A stretch of 64,000 bases of DNA from Hemicordylus capensis. Lineage: Eukaryota; Chordata; Lepidosauria; Squamata; Cordylidae. The position numbers and the translations under genes are program-made. The notes below the pieces were generated by a model, which saw only the letters and a program-made list of their open reading frames with translations, searched no databases and had not been told where the DNA came from. Shown piece by piece: positions 63,927 through 64,000 of this stretch; position 1 is the stretch's first letter; each line of letters starts with the position of its first letter. The stretch spans positions 560,501 to 624,500 of the forward strand of contig NC_069665.1 of assembly GCF_027244095.1 (NCBI RefSeq). The letters run 5' to 3'.

Positions 63927-64000
63927 TTCCACCCACTTCAGTAGCTTCTCGCCAGCGTGGCTGTCGGCCTTGAAGGGCCCTGCATCCAGCAGGTCAGCCA
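63927..64000 (-). CDS. KCTD19: Penultimate coding exon (partial) of the convergent gene, probably KCTD19
   Basis: On the minus strand the frame reads ADLLDAGPFKADSHAGEKLL then KWVE and ends at a consensus gtgagt donor (63921-63926). It runs off the window edge. Joined to the next exon it gives KWVEFTLPFAWKY. The intron between them is about 400 bp. The open frame across the junction and good splice signals support a real gene. Confidence 0.6.

Overview
This window is vertebrate nuclear DNA, most likely from a squamate reptile. The evidence is a large intron-rich gene with vertebrate splice signals, GC-rich exons, two CpG islands, and a dense squamate-type repeat load: CR1-like LINEs, tRNA-headed SINEs with BovB-like tails, many copies of a 5S rRNA-derived SINE, and foldback or hAT-type MITEs. 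There are no operons, phage, CRISPR arrays or tRNA/rRNA genes.

The main content is one plus-strand gene, which I assemble as 23 coding exons from 14289 to 60848. It encodes a Dbl-family Rho guanine-nucleotide exchange factor best matched to PLEKHG4 (puratrophin-1). All 22 splice junctions keep frame, giving a model of 5,691 nt including the stop, or 1,896 residues. The order is: an N-terminal Solo/Quattro-like domain (exons 2-3), a long low-complexity linker, a Sec14/CRAL-TRIO-like region (exons 4-9), a spectrin-like helical region (exons 9-14), a DH domain (exons 15-17), a PH domain (exons 18-19) and a serine-rich tail. The start codon appears to be the last three bases of exon 1 inside a CpG island, followed by a 13.5-kb intron. 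The 3' UTR probably ends after an AATAAA at 62517. At the right edge the last two exons of a convergent minus-strand gene are visible. They are probably KCTD19, the convergent neighbour of PLEKHG4 in human.

Layout: 1-1600 old LINE debris; 1880-3350 a CpG-island promoter with CCAAT, GC and TATA elements and a (GCC)15 tract, gene unknown; 3350-13640 repeats and unassigned GC-rich sequence; 13640-15010 the CpG island holding PLEKHG4 exon 1; 15010-27830 intron 1, rich in SINEs and foldback elements; 27831-32006 exons 2-3; 32007-39925 intron 3, filled mostly by a decayed CR1-like LINE with three nested insertions; 39926-60848 the remaining exons with repeats in the introns; 60849-62545 3' UTR; 62545-63400 a short intergenic gap; 63404-64000 the convergent gene.

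The observations most worth a second look are the 824-bp inverted-repeat element at 42342-43165 with a hammerhead-ribozyme-like fold, the multicopy palindromic foldback family, the 5S rRNA-derived SINE family, the ATG|GT split start, the GC-AG intron in the PH domain, and the long N-terminus that human PLEKHG4 lacks. Family names rest on remembered protein and repeat sequences. No database search was run.
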